The notes under the pieces were generated by a model, which saw nothing but the letters and a program-made list of their open reading frames with translations, did not search any database and had not been told where the DNA came from. A DNA stretch of 60,834 nt, taken from assembly GCA_949155905.1 (NCBI GenBank), contig CASCWU010000007.1:1-60834 (forward strand), read 5' to 3'. Origin of the DNA: an uncultured Lachnospiraceae bacterium (GTDB lineage: Bacteria; Bacillota; Clostridia; Lachnospirales; Lachnospiraceae). Below, piece by piece: positions 1 through 8,207 of this stretch (position 1 is its first letter; each line of letters opens with the position of its first letter). The position numbers and the translations under genes were made by a program.

Positions 1-68
1 TCCGGCGTCTACCTTCTCTGAACATCAAACGCCAACCCTGTTTCGCAATTACCTAATTTGTAATCATG

Positions 69-97
69 CAACCGTTCAGAAAGCTTCTGAACGGTTG
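69..97. repeat. 13-bp perfect inverted repeat (hairpin 1)
   Basis: The arm CAACCGTTCAGAA at 69-81 and its exact complement at 85-97 are separated by AGC. It lies just upstream of a sigma-70-type promoter, so it could be an operator or the terminator of a gene outside the window; only a weak T-rich stretch follows. The left arm AACCGTTCAG recurs at 161-170 in a second hairpin. Confidence 0.6.
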
Positions 98-107
98 TTA
101 CTATTTC

Positions 108-136
108 TTGACACCATAGTAAAATTGTACTATTGT
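108..136 (+). promoter_or_regulatory. Sigma-A promoter for the 7TM kinase cluster
   Basis: A perfect -35 TTGACA at 108-113 and a -10 TATTGT at 131-136 are separated by 17 bases. Transcription would start near 143 and read through hairpin 2 before reaching the kinase gene at 305. Confidence 0.6.
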
Positions 137-158
137 ATTTTTGTGGGGAACATAGCTT

Positions 159-198
159 GTAACCGTTCAGACAGGCTTTTGGGTGGTTATCCTTTTTT
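159..198 (+). terminator. Leader hairpin with U-tract, possible attenuator
   Basis: Bases 159-171 pair with 178-190 as RNA, a 13-bp stem with several G-U pairs and the loop CAGGCT. Six T follow at 193-198. The left arm repeats the AACCGTTCAG of hairpin 1, while the right arm has drifted in ways that keep RNA pairing. It lies between the promoter and the first gene, where an attenuator would be. Confidence 0.45.
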
Positions 199-304
199 CT
201 GTTCTCTAGGGGTTGACGTGTGCGGCTGAGGAGTCCGAACTATTGTCTGGAACGTAACCAGCCCCATGCTGCCAGCCAGAAAAATGACAGGTGGGGGAAG
301 AACT

Positions 305-1138
305 ATGGTGAATTTTGTCATTTTGTTGGAGTGCTTTGGTATATGCCTGACTGTGGTTGCTCTGCTTCTTTTGTTAAACGGAGACGGAGCCAGGGAACAA
401 AAGCTGCTGATTATCATTATGTGCGGCTCGCTCGTGCAGAACATAGGCTATCTGCTGGAGCTGACCGCGCCCACGGTAGAGGCGGCCATTACGGCGGTGA
501 CAGTAGAAAACGTAGGCTCTACGTTTGTACCGCTTTGCTATTGCCTGTTTCTCTATATCTATTGCTACCGGACTCCGCCGATGAAGCTTCTAAAGGCGCT
601 GGGCATCCTTAATTTCTTTGTGCTGCCTACGGTTTTTTTTAACTGGAACGGCATTTTTTACAAAGAGGTTCTTTGGGAAGCAAACGCGTCCGGGTTTTAT
701 CATGTAAGCATTACATATGGCCCTCTGTATGTATTTTTTATGTTTACCCGTATTATCCTTCCGTACAGTCTTTGTATTTATACGTTGGTGAGTGCGATTT
801 GGGAGCGTTCGGACCAGAAGGTCAGCCGCCAGTATTGGACGATTTTGGGGATTTCTACCTTTCCGGTCGTCATGCTGGCTGCCTATGTTCTGAAATTGGT
901 AAGGGTGTTTGATTTTACGCCAGTTACACTTGCGATCTCCATGTCAATGGTCGTGATTGTGGTCTGGAGCCGCCGGAACTATGATTTCCGTCATCTGGCG
1001 GCCGCCAAGGTTTTAGAGAGTCTGGGAGACGGGGTAATCGCTCTTGACGATCATGACCGGCTCGTCAGCTACAACCGAGCGGCAGCCAATATTTTTACCC
1101 GTTTGCCGGATCACAAGCTGGGGGAAATATCCGGGTAG
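305..1138 (+). pseudogene. N-terminal 7TM and PAS part of a split hybrid histidine kinase
   Basis: This encodes the sensory half of a hybrid kinase. About seven hydrophobic helices fill residues 3-230 (the HisKA_7TM type of input domain), followed by the first part of a PAS-like domain that breaks off at TAG 1136-1138. ATG 305 is preferred over the in-frame ATG at 266 because GGGGGAAG at 293-300 sits correctly before it. The next ORF, in the -1 frame, continues the PAS domain and supplies the kinase. A missing G in the run 1120-1124 would join them. Either the gene is inactivated, or the frame is switched by slippage or an assembly error. Confidence 0.8.
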
Positions 1139-3150
1139 TGGAGGACTTTAGCGAGGAAATGCTAAACGAAAATATTCCTCAAAGCTTTTCCCTCAACGGA
1201 CAGCACTATGAAAGCCATAGCAAGCATATCGTAGATGAAAACGGCAAAATTCAGGGTAGTGTTATCCTGATTTTAGATATGACGGATATCAAAGCCTATA
1301 TCAATGAAATCAAGCGTGTGCGGCGGCAGGCAGAAAAGGCAAGCATTGCCAAAAGCGAATTTCTAGCTAATATGTCCCATGAGATCCGTACTCCGATGAA
1401 TGCGATCATTGGTCTTAATGATATTATTATGGAAGAATGCGGGGATACGGAAATTTATGCTCATGCGAAGGACGTACAGTCTGCGGCCAAAAACCTGCTG
1501 GCGATCATCAATGACATTTTGGATCTCTCAAAGGTAGAGGCAGGCAAGATGGAGCTGGTGTACGTTGATTATTATTTAAAAGCAATGGCAAATGAGATCA
1601 TTGCGATCATGGATATGGCGGCTTCCCAGAGGGGACTGATTTTGAAATATGAATGTGACGAAACGGTTCCGTGCTGCTATAACGGGGATGAGGGCAGGAT
1701 TAAGCAGATTTTAATCAACATCCTGAACAACGCCATTAAATTTACAGAAAAGGGATATGTCCGTACTTATGTTACCGGGAAGCCGGGAAAAGGGGAAGAT
1801 GAGGAGTTGCTGATTTTCCATGTGGAGGATACCGGCTGCGGGATTAAGGAGGAAGATCTTAACAAGATTTTCGAGGATTTCCGTCAGGTGGATTCCAAGC
1901 GGAACCGCAGCGCAGAGGGAACCGGGCTGGGGCTGGCCATCGTCAAGCATCTGGTGGAGCTGATGGAGGGGACGATTGAGGTAGAAAGCACCTACGGTAA
2001 GGGAACAAAGGTGACGATTACCATTCCGCAGAAAATCGTGGACAGACGGCCGCTTTCTGAGACGCCAAGGCCTCTGGAGGCAGAGGAGAAAATCGGCGAG
2101 GGCTTTACCGCACCTGGCATAAAGGTATTGATTGTCGATGATAATGTGATCAACCGCAAGGTGGCCAGGGGCTTTTTAAAGCGCTATGCGTTCGATCTGA
2201 CGGAGGCGGAAAGCGGCCCTGAGGCAATCGAGCTAGTACGTGCGAACCGTTATGATATTATTTTTATGGATCATATGATGCCTGGCATGGATGGTATCGA
2301 GGCGGCAGACATCATTCGCAAGGACTGCGACGAAAACGGGGCTGCTCCGGTGATGGTTGCTCTGACGGCTAATGCCATGGAGGGGATGCGGGAGCATTTT
2401 TTAAAGTGCGGGTTTGAGGATTTTATTTCCAAGCCGCTTGACAGCAAGGAACTAAACCAGCTTTTGCTGCGTTGGGTGCCGGAAAAGTACCGGCAGAAGG
2501 AGGACGAAGAGGAGGAAGGGAAGCCGCTTGATCCGGCCGCCTTTCAGATTGAGGGGATCGATATGGCCGCCGCCGTCCAGTATTATTCCGGCGATGAAGC
2601 GGGCTTTGTCGATCTGCTGGAGCTTTATTGCATCGACGGAAAGAGAAAGACGGAGCTGCTGCGTGAACTGGCGGAATCCGACCTGCTGCGTTATCAGATT
2701 GAAGTACATGGGCTAAAGAGTGCATCTGCCAACATCGGGGCGATAGAGGTTTCGGCGATGGCTCGGATACAGGAAAATGCCGCCGCCCAGGGGGACAGGG
2801 ACTGCATCGCTGCTCAGTTCCCGGCGCTGCTGGCGGAATATGAGACACTGCTTGCCCATATTGGGCAGTTTTTAAAGGAGCGAAGGCAGGCAGAGGAGAA
2901 AAAAGAAAAGCTTCCAGCGCTGTCGTTATGGAAGCTGCGGGAACAGACTACGTCAGCCCTGGAGGATTTGCAGTACTTCCGTTCGCAGGAGTGTGCGGAA
3001 AGAGTGGAGGAGCTGCTGCGCCACGAGCTGCCGGGGGAGGCAGAGGAGCGGCTTTTACAAATACAGGAGCAATTAAGGCTATACGAGGATGACCAAGCAG
3101 AGAGGCTGCTTGGCCAGCTTCTTGGCATACTGGGAAGGGAGGAAGAATGA
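1138..3150 (+). CDS. Hybrid histidine kinase, catalytic part (PAS end, HisKA, HATPase, receiver, Hpt)
   Basis: The domains run in order: the end of a PAS domain (1-55), HisKA with the H-box SHEIRTP (His81), HATPase_c with the N-box near 190-203 and GTGLGLAIVK (261-270), a receiver with phosphoacceptor Asp378 (FMDHMMPGMDG), and an Hpt domain with His524 in VHGLKSASANIGA. This is a phosphorelay kinase of the BarA/TodS type. The GTG at 1138 overlaps the upstream stop by one base and has no good ribosome binding site. It is better read as the rest of the gene beginning at 305 than as an independent protein. It is followed at once by receiver genes that could accept phosphate. Confidence 0.85.
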   Translation: MEDFSEEMLNENIPQSFSLNGQHYESHSKHIVDENGKIQGSVILILDMTDIKAYINEIKRVRRQAEKASIAKSEFLANMSHEIRTPMNAIIGLNDIIMEECGDTEIYAHAKDVQSAAKNLLAIINDILDLSKVEAGKMELVYVDYYLKAMANEIIAIMDMAASQRGLILKYECDETVPCCYNGDEGRIKQILINILNNAIKFTEKGYVRTYVTGKPGKGEDEELLIFHVEDTGCGIKEEDLNKIFEDFRQVDSKRNRSAEGTGLGLAIVKHLVELMEGTIEVESTYGKGTKVTITIPQKIVDRRPLSETPRPLEAEEKIGEGFTAPGIKVLIVDDNVINRKVARGFLKRYAFDLTEAESGPEAIELVRANRYDIIFMDHMMPGMDGIEAADIIRKDCDENGAAPVMVALTANAMEGMREHFLKCGFEDFISKPLDSKELNQLLLRWVPEKYRQKEDEEEEGKPLDPAAFQIEGIDMAAAVQYYSGDEAGFVDLLELYCIDGKRKTELLRELAESDLLRYQIEVHGLKSASANIGAIEVSAMARIQENAAAQGDRDCIAAQFPALLAEYETLLAHIGQFLKERRQAEEKKEKLPALSLWKLREQTTSALEDLQYFRSQECAERVEELLRHELPGEAEERLLQIQEQLRLYEDDQAERLLGQLLGILGREEE

Positions 3151-3151
3151 G

Positions 3152-3562
3152 ATGAGTCAGGCAGAAGAAAGAGAAGAGAAAAAGACGATATTGGCGGTAG
3201 ACGATACAGCCATTATTCTTACACGGATTGTCAATACCCTGCGGGATCGGTACAGAGTGATCACGGTTAATTCTGGAATGCGGGCCTTGCGGTACCTGGA
3301 ACTGGAAAAGCCGGATCTGATCCTGCTGGACATTCAAATGGAGCAAAAGGACGGCATCGAGACCTTGCAGGAAATACGGGAGAGGAAGGATCGGGCAGAT
3401 ATTCCGGTAATTATGCTGACCGGCGTGGAGGATAAGGACATAGTTTTAAAGAGCGCCCAGCTAGGAGTCCGCGACTATATTTTAAAGCCGTTTGCCTCAG
3501 CCGATCTTCTGGAGAGGATCTGCCGGGTTTTGCAGGAGGAAGCTTCCAAAGAAGAGCAGTAA
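3152..3562 (+). CDS. Stand-alone response regulator receiver protein
   Basis: A 136-residue single-domain receiver. The acidic pair VDD lies at 16-18, the phosphoacceptor Asp60 in LILLDIQM, the conserved Thr in MLTG and Lys in LKPF. There is no output domain, so it probably acts by protein contact or as a relay carrier. ATG 3152 follows the kinase stop by one base, with GGAAGGGAGGAAG just before it, so translation is coupled. The longer reading from 3089 lies inside the kinase gene. The likely partner is the hybrid kinase upstream, but the target is unknown. Confidence 0.85.
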   Translation: MSQAEEREEKKTILAVDDTAIILTRIVNTLRDRYRVITVNSGMRALRYLELEKPDLILLDIQMEQKDGIETLQEIRERKDRADIPVIMLTGVEDKDIVLKSAQLGVRDYILKPFASADLLERICRVLQEEASKEEQ

Positions 3563-3583
3563 GGAAGGAGAGGGAGTACAAGG

Positions 3584-4102
3584 ATGAATACAGCAATGGC
3601 AAAAGAGGAGCTTGAAAAAATCCTGGATCAAGCAGTGCAGGATGTAACGGAGCGTACCGCAGGTGTGCAGCTTCATCAGGGAGGACAGCTTCCGGGAGAG
3701 GATCTTTGTACGGTGCAGATTACGTTTGACAAAGGCTTCCACACCAGCCTGACGCTTTGTGCCGATACCGGGCTGCTGTATCGGATGGCATGTAATTCCT
3801 TTCATGAGGAGACGGTCAGCCCGGAGGATGTAGAGGAGTTTAGCAAGGAATATTTTAATGTGCTTTGCGGGCGGATCGCAGGGGCGATGTTCCGAGCGAC
3901 GCAGGTTTCGGCGCATTTTGGTCCGCCGGCCTTTTATCATGGAAGGTATGAGCCAGAGGGATGTGAGATTCAGTTTATGCTGACGTATTCTGACGAATGT
4001 TACGGAGGGGCGCAGTTGATTCACCATGTATCTCCTGTGGAGAAGGAAGGGGATGCCATGGAGCATGTGGAGAAAGCAGAGGAAGGAGTGCAGGCAAAAT
4101 GA
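3584..4102 (+). CDS. CheX-like chemotaxis phosphatase family protein
   Basis: A 172-residue protein resembling the CheX/CheC family, which dephosphorylate CheY-like receivers. The region around residues 80-110, with FSKEYFNVLCGRIAGAMF, matches the helix carrying conserved Glu/Asn positions of that family. It is followed by an overlapping CheY-like gene (ATGA), which supports a phosphatase-receiver pair. No flagellar or chemoreceptor gene is in the window, so the pair may serve the local phosphorelay rather than classical chemotaxis. The family call is by pattern only; the exact active residues were not aligned. Confidence 0.7.
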   Translation: MNTAMAKEELEKILDQAVQDVTERTAGVQLHQGGQLPGEDLCTVQITFDKGFHTSLTLCADTGLLYRMACNSFHEETVSPEDVEEFSKEYFNVLCGRIAGAMFRATQVSAHFGPPAFYHGRYEPEGCEIQFMLTYSDECYGGAQLIHHVSPVEKEGDAMEHVEKAEEGVQAK

Positions 4103-4461
4103 GCAGGCGAGTAATGGTAGTCGATGACTCCCGGCTGGTACGGGTACAGATGGAGGATGTCCTGGCAGGGACAGAGTATGAAATTGCCGCTTATTGCCGG
4201 AGCGGGGAAGAAGCGATTACGCAGTACGGGGAAGTGAAGCCGGATCTGGTGACGATGGATATTATTATGCAGGGTATGGATGGGCTGGATGCTTCAGAGG
4301 AGATTTTAAGGGAGCATCCGGAGGCAAGGATTGTTGTCATTTCCTCTCTGGCCTATGACGATACGTATGAGAGGGCGAAGGCTATGGGAGTCAGAGGTTT
4401 TGTGGATAAGCCATTCCACAAGGAACAGCTTTTAAAGGCCTTTGAGGAGGCGTTAGCCTGA
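4099..4461 (+). CDS. CheY-like response regulator
   Basis: A 120-residue single-domain receiver: VVDDSRLVR at the N-terminus, phosphoacceptor Asp54 in TMDIIMQGMDG, SSLA for the Thr/Ser position, and Lys in VDKPF. It starts at ATG 4099 inside the ATGA overlap with the CheX-like gene. The 34-codon longer frame from 3997 lies within that gene and is rejected. This form resembles CheY of Firmicutes. Together with the CheX-like protein it would form a signal-termination pair below the hybrid kinase. Confidence 0.85.
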   Translation: MSRRVMVVDDSRLVRVQMEDVLAGTEYEIAAYCRSGEEAITQYGEVKPDLVTMDIIMQGMDGLDASEEILREHPEARIVVISSLAYDDTYERAKAMGVRGFVDKPFHKEQLLKAFEEALA

Positions 4462-4536
4462 AGGAAACACCTTGCCTTAGAGGAGGTGTTTGCCTGTCAG
4501 ACAGGAGATTTTGTGGAATATGGAGGTACATTTCTA

Positions 4537-5892
4537 ATGCGGTTGATTACACGCGATAAAAACTATTATCAAAGCTTAATTAGACTGGCAGTTCCGGTGG
4601 CGCTTCAAAGCCTGATTACGTTTCTTGTCACATTTGCCGACAATCTGATGGTAAATTCCTTAGGGGATGCAGCGGTATCTGGCGTCTATATGGGGAGCCA
4701 GATCCAAACTCTGATTCAGATGTTTACATCCGGGATCGGCGGGGCGATTTTAATTATTTCCGCCCAGTATTGGGGCAAACAGGATACCCGTCATATTCGC
4801 TGTATTGTAGCGATTGGGCTTAGAGTTTCGATACTGGTCGGCCTGGTATTTACAGGGGTTGGCTTGCTTTTTCCAGAACAGATCATACATATTTTTACAC
4901 CGGATACGGATGTGATTCGAGAAGGTGCGATTTATTTTCGTTGGGTCTGTCTTTCCTATGTATTTTTCTGTGTGACACAGGCGTTGATTTCCGCGATGCG
5001 CTCCGTCGAGGTGACGCGGATTGGAATGTGGGTGTCTTTGGCGTCTCTGTTTGTCAATATTTCATTAAACTATGTCCTGATTTTCGGAAAGCTTGGCTTT
5101 CCGGCGATGGGCGTACAGGGCGCAGCGATTGCAACTCTTTTGACAAGAGTAACCGAGGCTGCCGTCATTTTGCTCTACGTTTGTCTGTATGATAAGCGTC
5201 TGGGCTTCCGTTTGCCGCATTTATTTCTGCATGATAGTGGGCTTACTCATGATTTTATCAAATACGGCCTGCCTCTGGTGGCCGGAGAAATCGTCTGGTC
5301 AGTCAATATGATGTGCAACTCTAAAATTCTCGGCGGCTACGGGGCGTCCGTGATTACGGCGGCAAGTGTGGTCAATACCTTAAATACATTAGCATTTATC
5401 ACCATCAGCGGCTTCTCCTCTGCTATTGGTATCATCACTGGAAAAACGATTGGCGCAGGAAAGACCGAGCTGATGAAAGAATATGCCTATACCACACAGA
5501 TTTTGTTTTTAGGCGTAGGACTATTTAGCGGCGCCCTGGTTGCCCTGATTGCAAAGCCATTTATCGGACTGTATACCGGAATTTCGGCAGAGGCTGCTCG
5601 CCAATCCCTGCTGTTTGCCCATGTAATGTCTGTGACGATCATCGGCACAGGATATCAGATGCCATGTCTGTTCGGCCTTGTAAAATCCGGCGGTGACATC
5701 CATTTTGTCTTCCGCAACGATACGATTTTTGTATTCTTAGTTGTGCTGCCCTCCGCTATTTTAGCCGCCTGGCTCGGCGCCCCAGCGTGGGTGACATTCG
5801 CCTGCCTGAAATGCGATCAGATCTTAAAATGCTTTGTGGCGGTCGTAAAAATCAACCGCTTTAACTGGATGAAAAATCTGACACGCGCCTGA
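4537..5892 (+). CDS. MATE family multidrug/cation antiporter
   Basis: A 451-residue polytopic membrane protein with about twelve hydrophobic helices and the MATE layout: two related halves, with the N-terminal PVALQSLITFLVTFADNLMV typical of the family. It should export cationic drugs or metabolites in exchange for Na+ or H+. ATG 4537 is chosen because GGAGG at 4522-4526 lies ten bases upstream; the longer GTG reading from 4486 lacks a usable site. A small inverted repeat (AAACACCT/AGGTGTTT, about 4464-4491) separates it from the receiver gene. The substrate cannot be inferred. Confidence 0.9.
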   Translation: MRLITRDKNYYQSLIRLAVPVALQSLITFLVTFADNLMVNSLGDAAVSGVYMGSQIQTLIQMFTSGIGGAILIISAQYWGKQDTRHIRCIVAIGLRVSILVGLVFTGVGLLFPEQIIHIFTPDTDVIREGAIYFRWVCLSYVFFCVTQALISAMRSVEVTRIGMWVSLASLFVNISLNYVLIFGKLGFPAMGVQGAAIATLLTRVTEAAVILLYVCLYDKRLGFRLPHLFLHDSGLTHDFIKYGLPLVAGEIVWSVNMMCNSKILGGYGASVITAASVVNTLNTLAFITISGFSSAIGIITGKTIGAGKTELMKEYAYTTQILFLGVGLFSGALVALIAKPFIGLYTGISAEAARQSLLFAHVMSVTIIGTGYQMPCLFGLVKSGGDIHFVFRNDTIFVFLVVLPSAILAAWLGAPAWVTFACLKCDQILKCFVAVVKINRFNWMKNLTRA

Positions 5893-5906
5893 AACCCGCA
5901 AAAAAA

Positions 5907-5962
5907 CGCAAATATTGCTCTGGTAGGTGCCTGAGGAAACGATTTGCGGAACTTAAAATAGG
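5907..5962 (+). ncRNA. Leader RNA motif, copy before the response regulator gene at 5973
   Basis: CGCAAAT at 5907-5913 pairs with ATTTGCG at 5942-5948, with a 28-base loop. The 3' arm is followed immediately by GGAACTTAAAATAGG, which runs into the Shine-Dalgarno sequence GGAGG eleven bases before ATG 5973. The same stem-plus-tail arrangement occurs before deoC and larC with different stem sequences. I do not recognise it as a known riboswitch class. Confidence 0.5.
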
Positions 5963-5972
5963 AGGCATTAAG

Positions 5973-6683
5973 ATGGTATACCGGATTTTAATTGTAGAGG
6001 ATGATGAGACAATAGCCGGAGCGGTAAAGCGGCAGGTAGAAAGCTGGGGGCTTTCTGCCCGCTGCATCAAGGATTTTTCCAGAGTAATGGAGGAATTTTG
6101 CCAATATATGCCACATTTGGTTTTGATGGACATTACGCTACCCTTTTTTAACGGTTATCACTGGTGCGGAGAGATTCGCAAGTTTTCTAAGGTGCCGGTG
6201 ATTTTTCTTTCTTCAGCTTCGGACAGCATGAATATTGTGATGGCGGTCAATATGGGGGCGGACGATTTTCTGGCAAAGCCATTTGATCTGGAGGTGCTGA
6301 CGGCAAAGGTACAGGCAGTGCTGCGGCGAACCTATGATTTTGGGATGCCGGCCGATCTGCTAAACTGCCGGGGAATTATGCTGGATCAGGCGGACGCTTC
6401 CCTGCGGACAGAGACAGGAGAGCGGGTAGAACTGACGAAAAACGAGTACCGTCTGCTGCAGGTTTTAGTTGAGAATCAGGGGAAAGTGGTCAGTCGGGAT
6501 ACGTTGATGACAAAGCTTTGGGAAAGCGATGCGTATGTCGATGAAAATACCCTCAACGTCAACATGACCAGACTGCGGAAGAAGCTGGAGCAGGTAGGCT
6601 TTTCGGATTTGATTGTCACCCGCAAGGGAATCGGATATCTTATTGAGAAGGAAGAAAACTATAAAAATCAGAAGGGGAAGTGA
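5973..6683 (+). CDS. OmpR-family response regulator, BceR-like
   Basis: A 236-residue regulator: receiver with VEDDE (9-13), phosphoacceptor Asp53 (LMDITLP) and Lys in AKPF, then a winged-helix DNA-binding domain (about 130-230) with the recognition-helix region ENTLNVNMTRLRKKL. Such regulators paired with intramembrane-sensing kinases usually control ABC transporters for antimicrobial peptides. Its stop overlaps the kinase gene that follows. It is preceded by an unusual leader motif (5907-5962). No BceAB-type transporter gene is in the window, so the target lies elsewhere or differs; the MATE gene upstream is one candidate. Confidence 0.88.
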   Translation: MVYRILIVEDDETIAGAVKRQVESWGLSARCIKDFSRVMEEFCQYMPHLVLMDITLPFFNGYHWCGEIRKFSKVPVIFLSSASDSMNIVMAVNMGADDFLAKPFDLEVLTAKVQAVLRRTYDFGMPADLLNCRGIMLDQADASLRTETGERVELTKNEYRLLQVLVENQGKVVSRDTLMTKLWESDAYVDENTLNVNMTRLRKKLEQVGFSDLIVTRKGIGYLIEKEENYKNQKGK

Positions 6684-6691
6684 GGCGGAGA

Positions 6692-7780
6692 ATGGGACAG
6701 AAGGAGTTCGGCCAGGAAAAGGGCGACAGGCTATGGCTGCGTTATATTGGCCATCATTGGAAAAGCCTGTGTTTGCTGCTTGTATCAGCGCTGCTGTTTT
6801 TTCTCGTATTTTTGGCTTATCGTCTGGAGTGGGAAGCGGTCTGGTATGCTGCCGTGCTTTGTCTGATGGTTTGGATAGTCGCGGCCTTGCTGGATTTGTA
6901 TCGGTATCAAAGCAGGCATCAACAAATGCGGCGGCTGGCAAGTCCGGAACAGGGCTTTGCCAAACAGCAGTCGTTTGGAGAGGGAGCCCTTCAAGCCTCT
7001 GTATTGCCAGATATCAGACTACTTCCAAAGCCAAGGAATCTGGTGGAGAAAGATTATCAGGCTCTTATAGAAGCCTTGTTAGAGGAGCGTCAGCGGGTTT
7101 TTTGGGAATACGACCGGAAAAAGCAGGAACGGACGGATTATGAAACAATGTGGGCGCACCAGATTAAGACGCCGATTGCAGCGATGCGCCTGCTGCTTCA
7201 AGAGCAGGATACCGCAGAGTTTCGGGAATTGTCAGCAGAGCTGTTTCAGGTAGAACAATATGTGGAAATGATTTTGACGTATATGCGGTTGGATAGCCCT
7301 TCTCATGATTTTGTATTTAAAAGGTGTGCTTTGGATGAGATGGTGCGGCAGGCGGTGCGGAAATATGCGGCGCAGTTTGTCAGACGGCGGGTGATGCTCA
7401 TGAGGAAGGATACTGGGGCGGTCATAGTGACAGATGAAAAATGGCTGGTATTTGTGCTGGAGCAGTTGATTTCTAATGCTCTTAAATATACGCCTGGCGG
7501 GGAGATATCCATTTATCAGGCCGAAGCAGCGGAGGCGGGGAAGGAACCGGCCAAAAGGCTGCTGTTGGTGATTGAGGATACCGGGATAGGCATTGCGGCA
7601 GAGGATTTGCCTCGGATTTTTGAGAAGGGGTATACCGGATTAAACGGCAGGGCAGACAAAAGGTCTACCGGAATCGGGTTGTATTTGTGCAAACGGATTT
7701 TAGATAAGCTGAATATACGGATCTGGGTAGAGTCCAGGCTGGGGAAGGGAACCAAGGTCTATCTGGAGTTAGAAAAATAA
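6692..7780 (+). CDS. Intramembrane-sensing histidine kinase, BceS-like
   Basis: A sensor kinase of about 362 residues with two N-terminal membrane helices joined by a very short extracellular loop, the layout of BceS/GraS kinases that do not sense ligand directly. The phosphorylated His lies in MWAHQIKTPIAAM; the N-box LEQLISNALKYTPGG and the G-box GTGIGLYLCK-like STGIGLYLCK follow. GTG 6680, overlapping the regulator stop, is an alternative start; neither start has ideal spacing. Kinases of this class normally need a BceAB transporter as the actual sensor, and none is encoded nearby. Confidence 0.85.
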   Translation: MGQKEFGQEKGDRLWLRYIGHHWKSLCLLLVSALLFFLVFLAYRLEWEAVWYAAVLCLMVWIVAALLDLYRYQSRHQQMRRLASPEQGFAKQQSFGEGALQASVLPDIRLLPKPRNLVEKDYQALIEALLEERQRVFWEYDRKKQERTDYETMWAHQIKTPIAAMRLLLQEQDTAEFRELSAELFQVEQYVEMILTYMRLDSPSHDFVFKRCALDEMVRQAVRKYAAQFVRRRVMLMRKDTGAVIVTDEKWLVFVLEQLISNALKYTPGGEISIYQAEAAEAGKEPAKRLLLVIEDTGIGIAAEDLPRIFEKGYTGLNGRADKRSTGIGLYLCKRILDKLNIRIWVESRLGKGTKVYLELEK

Positions 7781-7804
7781 AAATGGTAAAATTAAAATTT
7801 TTCC

Positions 7805-7833
7805 TTTACAAATGGAAAAAAGTATATTATAAT
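7805..7833 (+). promoter_or_regulatory. tRNA promoter
   Basis: TTTACA at 7805-7810 and TATAAT at 7828-7833 are 17 bases apart, about 45 bases upstream of the tRNA. This is a strong sigma-A type match. Confidence 0.75.
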
Positions 7834-7878
7834 AAAAACCGTGATTTTAAGGATCATACAAGCATAGACAGCTTGTTT

Positions 7879-7952
7879 GCATCTGTAGCTCAGCTGGATA
7901 GAGCACTGGCTTCCGAAGCCAGGTGTCGCAGGTTCGAATCCTGTCAGGTGCA
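7879..7952 (+). tRNA. tRNA-Arg (anticodon CCG)
   Basis: A complete cloverleaf. The acceptor arms GCATCTG and CAGGTGC pair with one G-U, the D arm is GCTC...GAGC, the anticodon arm CTGGC-TTCCGAA-GCCAG gives anticodon CCG, and the T arm is GCAGG-TTCGAAT-CCTGT. The discriminator base is A and no CCA is encoded. It reads the rare Arg codon CGG. Confidence 0.95.
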
Positions 7953-8092
7953 TTTGAGGTGAGACTGTTGCAGCGTAGATAGCAGATGTCTATGAAGTGG
8001 CAGTATTTTTGTTTCGCAGGCTCTGTTTCCTGCGGGAGACAGTTCCGCTTTAGAATTTGTTACGGAATTGTTACATAAGGAAGAATGTGTCA

Positions 8093-8121
8093 TTGATTTT
8101 CCCGGTGGTATTTGGTATGAT
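8093..8121 (+). promoter_or_regulatory. Promoter for the membrane-anchored protein at 8208
   Basis: TTGATT at 8093-8098 and TATGAT at 8116-8121 are separated by 17 bases. The rest of the 255-base gap after the tRNA shows no further gene that I can support. Confidence 0.55.
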
Positions 8122-8207
8122 GAGTGTAAAAGCAGAGCAGAACAGTGGGAACCGGGAGAGAAGCATACGAATAGTTAGGGTTTGTTTGAGAAAGAGGTTA
8201 ATATCAA

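Noticed and set aside
4464..4500. Short inverted repeats before the MATE gene as a terminator
   Set aside because: 8-bp stem without a T-run; mentioned with the gene but not called as a terminator.
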